Shown: piece by piece, positions 63,967 to 64,000 of the stretch
How positions within the stretch are numbered: the first letter of the stretch is position 1
Layout: each line of letters opens with the position of its first letter
Notes under the pieces: model-generated
What the model saw: the letters and a program-made list of their open reading frames with translations, nothing else
Told to the model about the DNA's origin: nothing
Database searches by the model: none
Program-made: the position numbers and the translations under genes
DNA from: Acinetobacter corruptisaponis
GTDB lineage: Bacteria; Pseudomonadota; Gammaproteobacteria; Pseudomonadales; Moraxellaceae
Length of the DNA: 64,000 nt
Direction: 5' to 3'
NCBI RefSeq assembly: GCF_030053775.1
Contig: NZ_CP125670.1
Span: 177,358-241,357 of the forward strand

Positions 63967-64000
63967 TATATTAAAAATACAAAGGATCGAGAAGCCTATT

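Noticed and set aside
1..64000. tRNA or rRNA genes
   Set aside because: No cloverleaf with a TTCRANNC arm and no rRNA-like GC-rich conserved block was noticed; none is expected on such a plasmid.

Overview
The window looks like part of a large conjugative plasmid of Acinetobacter. The DNA is AT-rich. It carries a DotA/TraY-type (I-type, type IVB-like) conjugation gene, an iteron replication origin with an initiator gene, an H-NS-like gene and several insertion sequences, and it has no core chromosomal genes. The genus is inferred from codon and base style and gene content, not from a database search. Layout: positions 1-27187 hold a transfer-associated block, mostly on the minus strand. It contains a secreted M23 peptidase, DotA/TraY, three related exported proteins, a large LPD1-type metallopeptidase-like protein, a 1975-residue DNA methylase/helicase of the DarB/strawberry-notch type, and a run of tightly coupled genes of unknown function. 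Genes overlap by a few bases or are separated by a few tens of bases, so the block is probably a few long operons. Positions 27432-28973 hold the origin: two copies of an eight-iteron array with identical internal spacing, each followed by a DnaA box, separated by an IS5-family element. The initiator gene (29899-31611) follows, with an operator made of inverted iteron half-sites. A 212-residue gene precedes it and an H-NS-like gene comes next. Positions 32029-51280 are accessory. A short minus-strand operon is split by an IS3 element. A set of genes near 36-40 kb shares a repeated dyad operator (M48 lipoprotein peptidase; GHKL ATPase fused to a zincin domain; its coupled partner). Next come an AcrVA2-like protein, a PBECR-like nuclease, an IS5/IS903-type element that has cut an AraC regulator, a nitrilase-family hydrolase, a SIR2-NTPase-TPR-cold-shock-domain protein that looks like an anti-phage defence gene, and a serine recombinase beside a truncated PIN-like gene. 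Positions 51190-61981 are bounded by two diverged, directly repeated IS3 copies of 1274 bp each. Between them are a GNAT protein, a XerC/D-like recombinase, a toxin-antitoxin unit whose toxin appears to be a zeta kinase fused to a degenerate Fic domain, a TetR regulator, a umuC fragment and a two-gene integrase module with two frameshifts. The window ends with the orphan C-terminus of a RepB/ParB-like partition protein, a dienelactone hydrolase and its likely TetR regulator, which has a perfect 18-bp palindrome upstream. The strongest candidates for undescribed biology are the zeta-Fic fusion with an internal ribosome-binding site, the GHKL-zincin gene with its coupled partner under a repeated operator, the duplicated iteron origin, the SIR2-NTPase-CSD gene and the AcrVA2-like gene.
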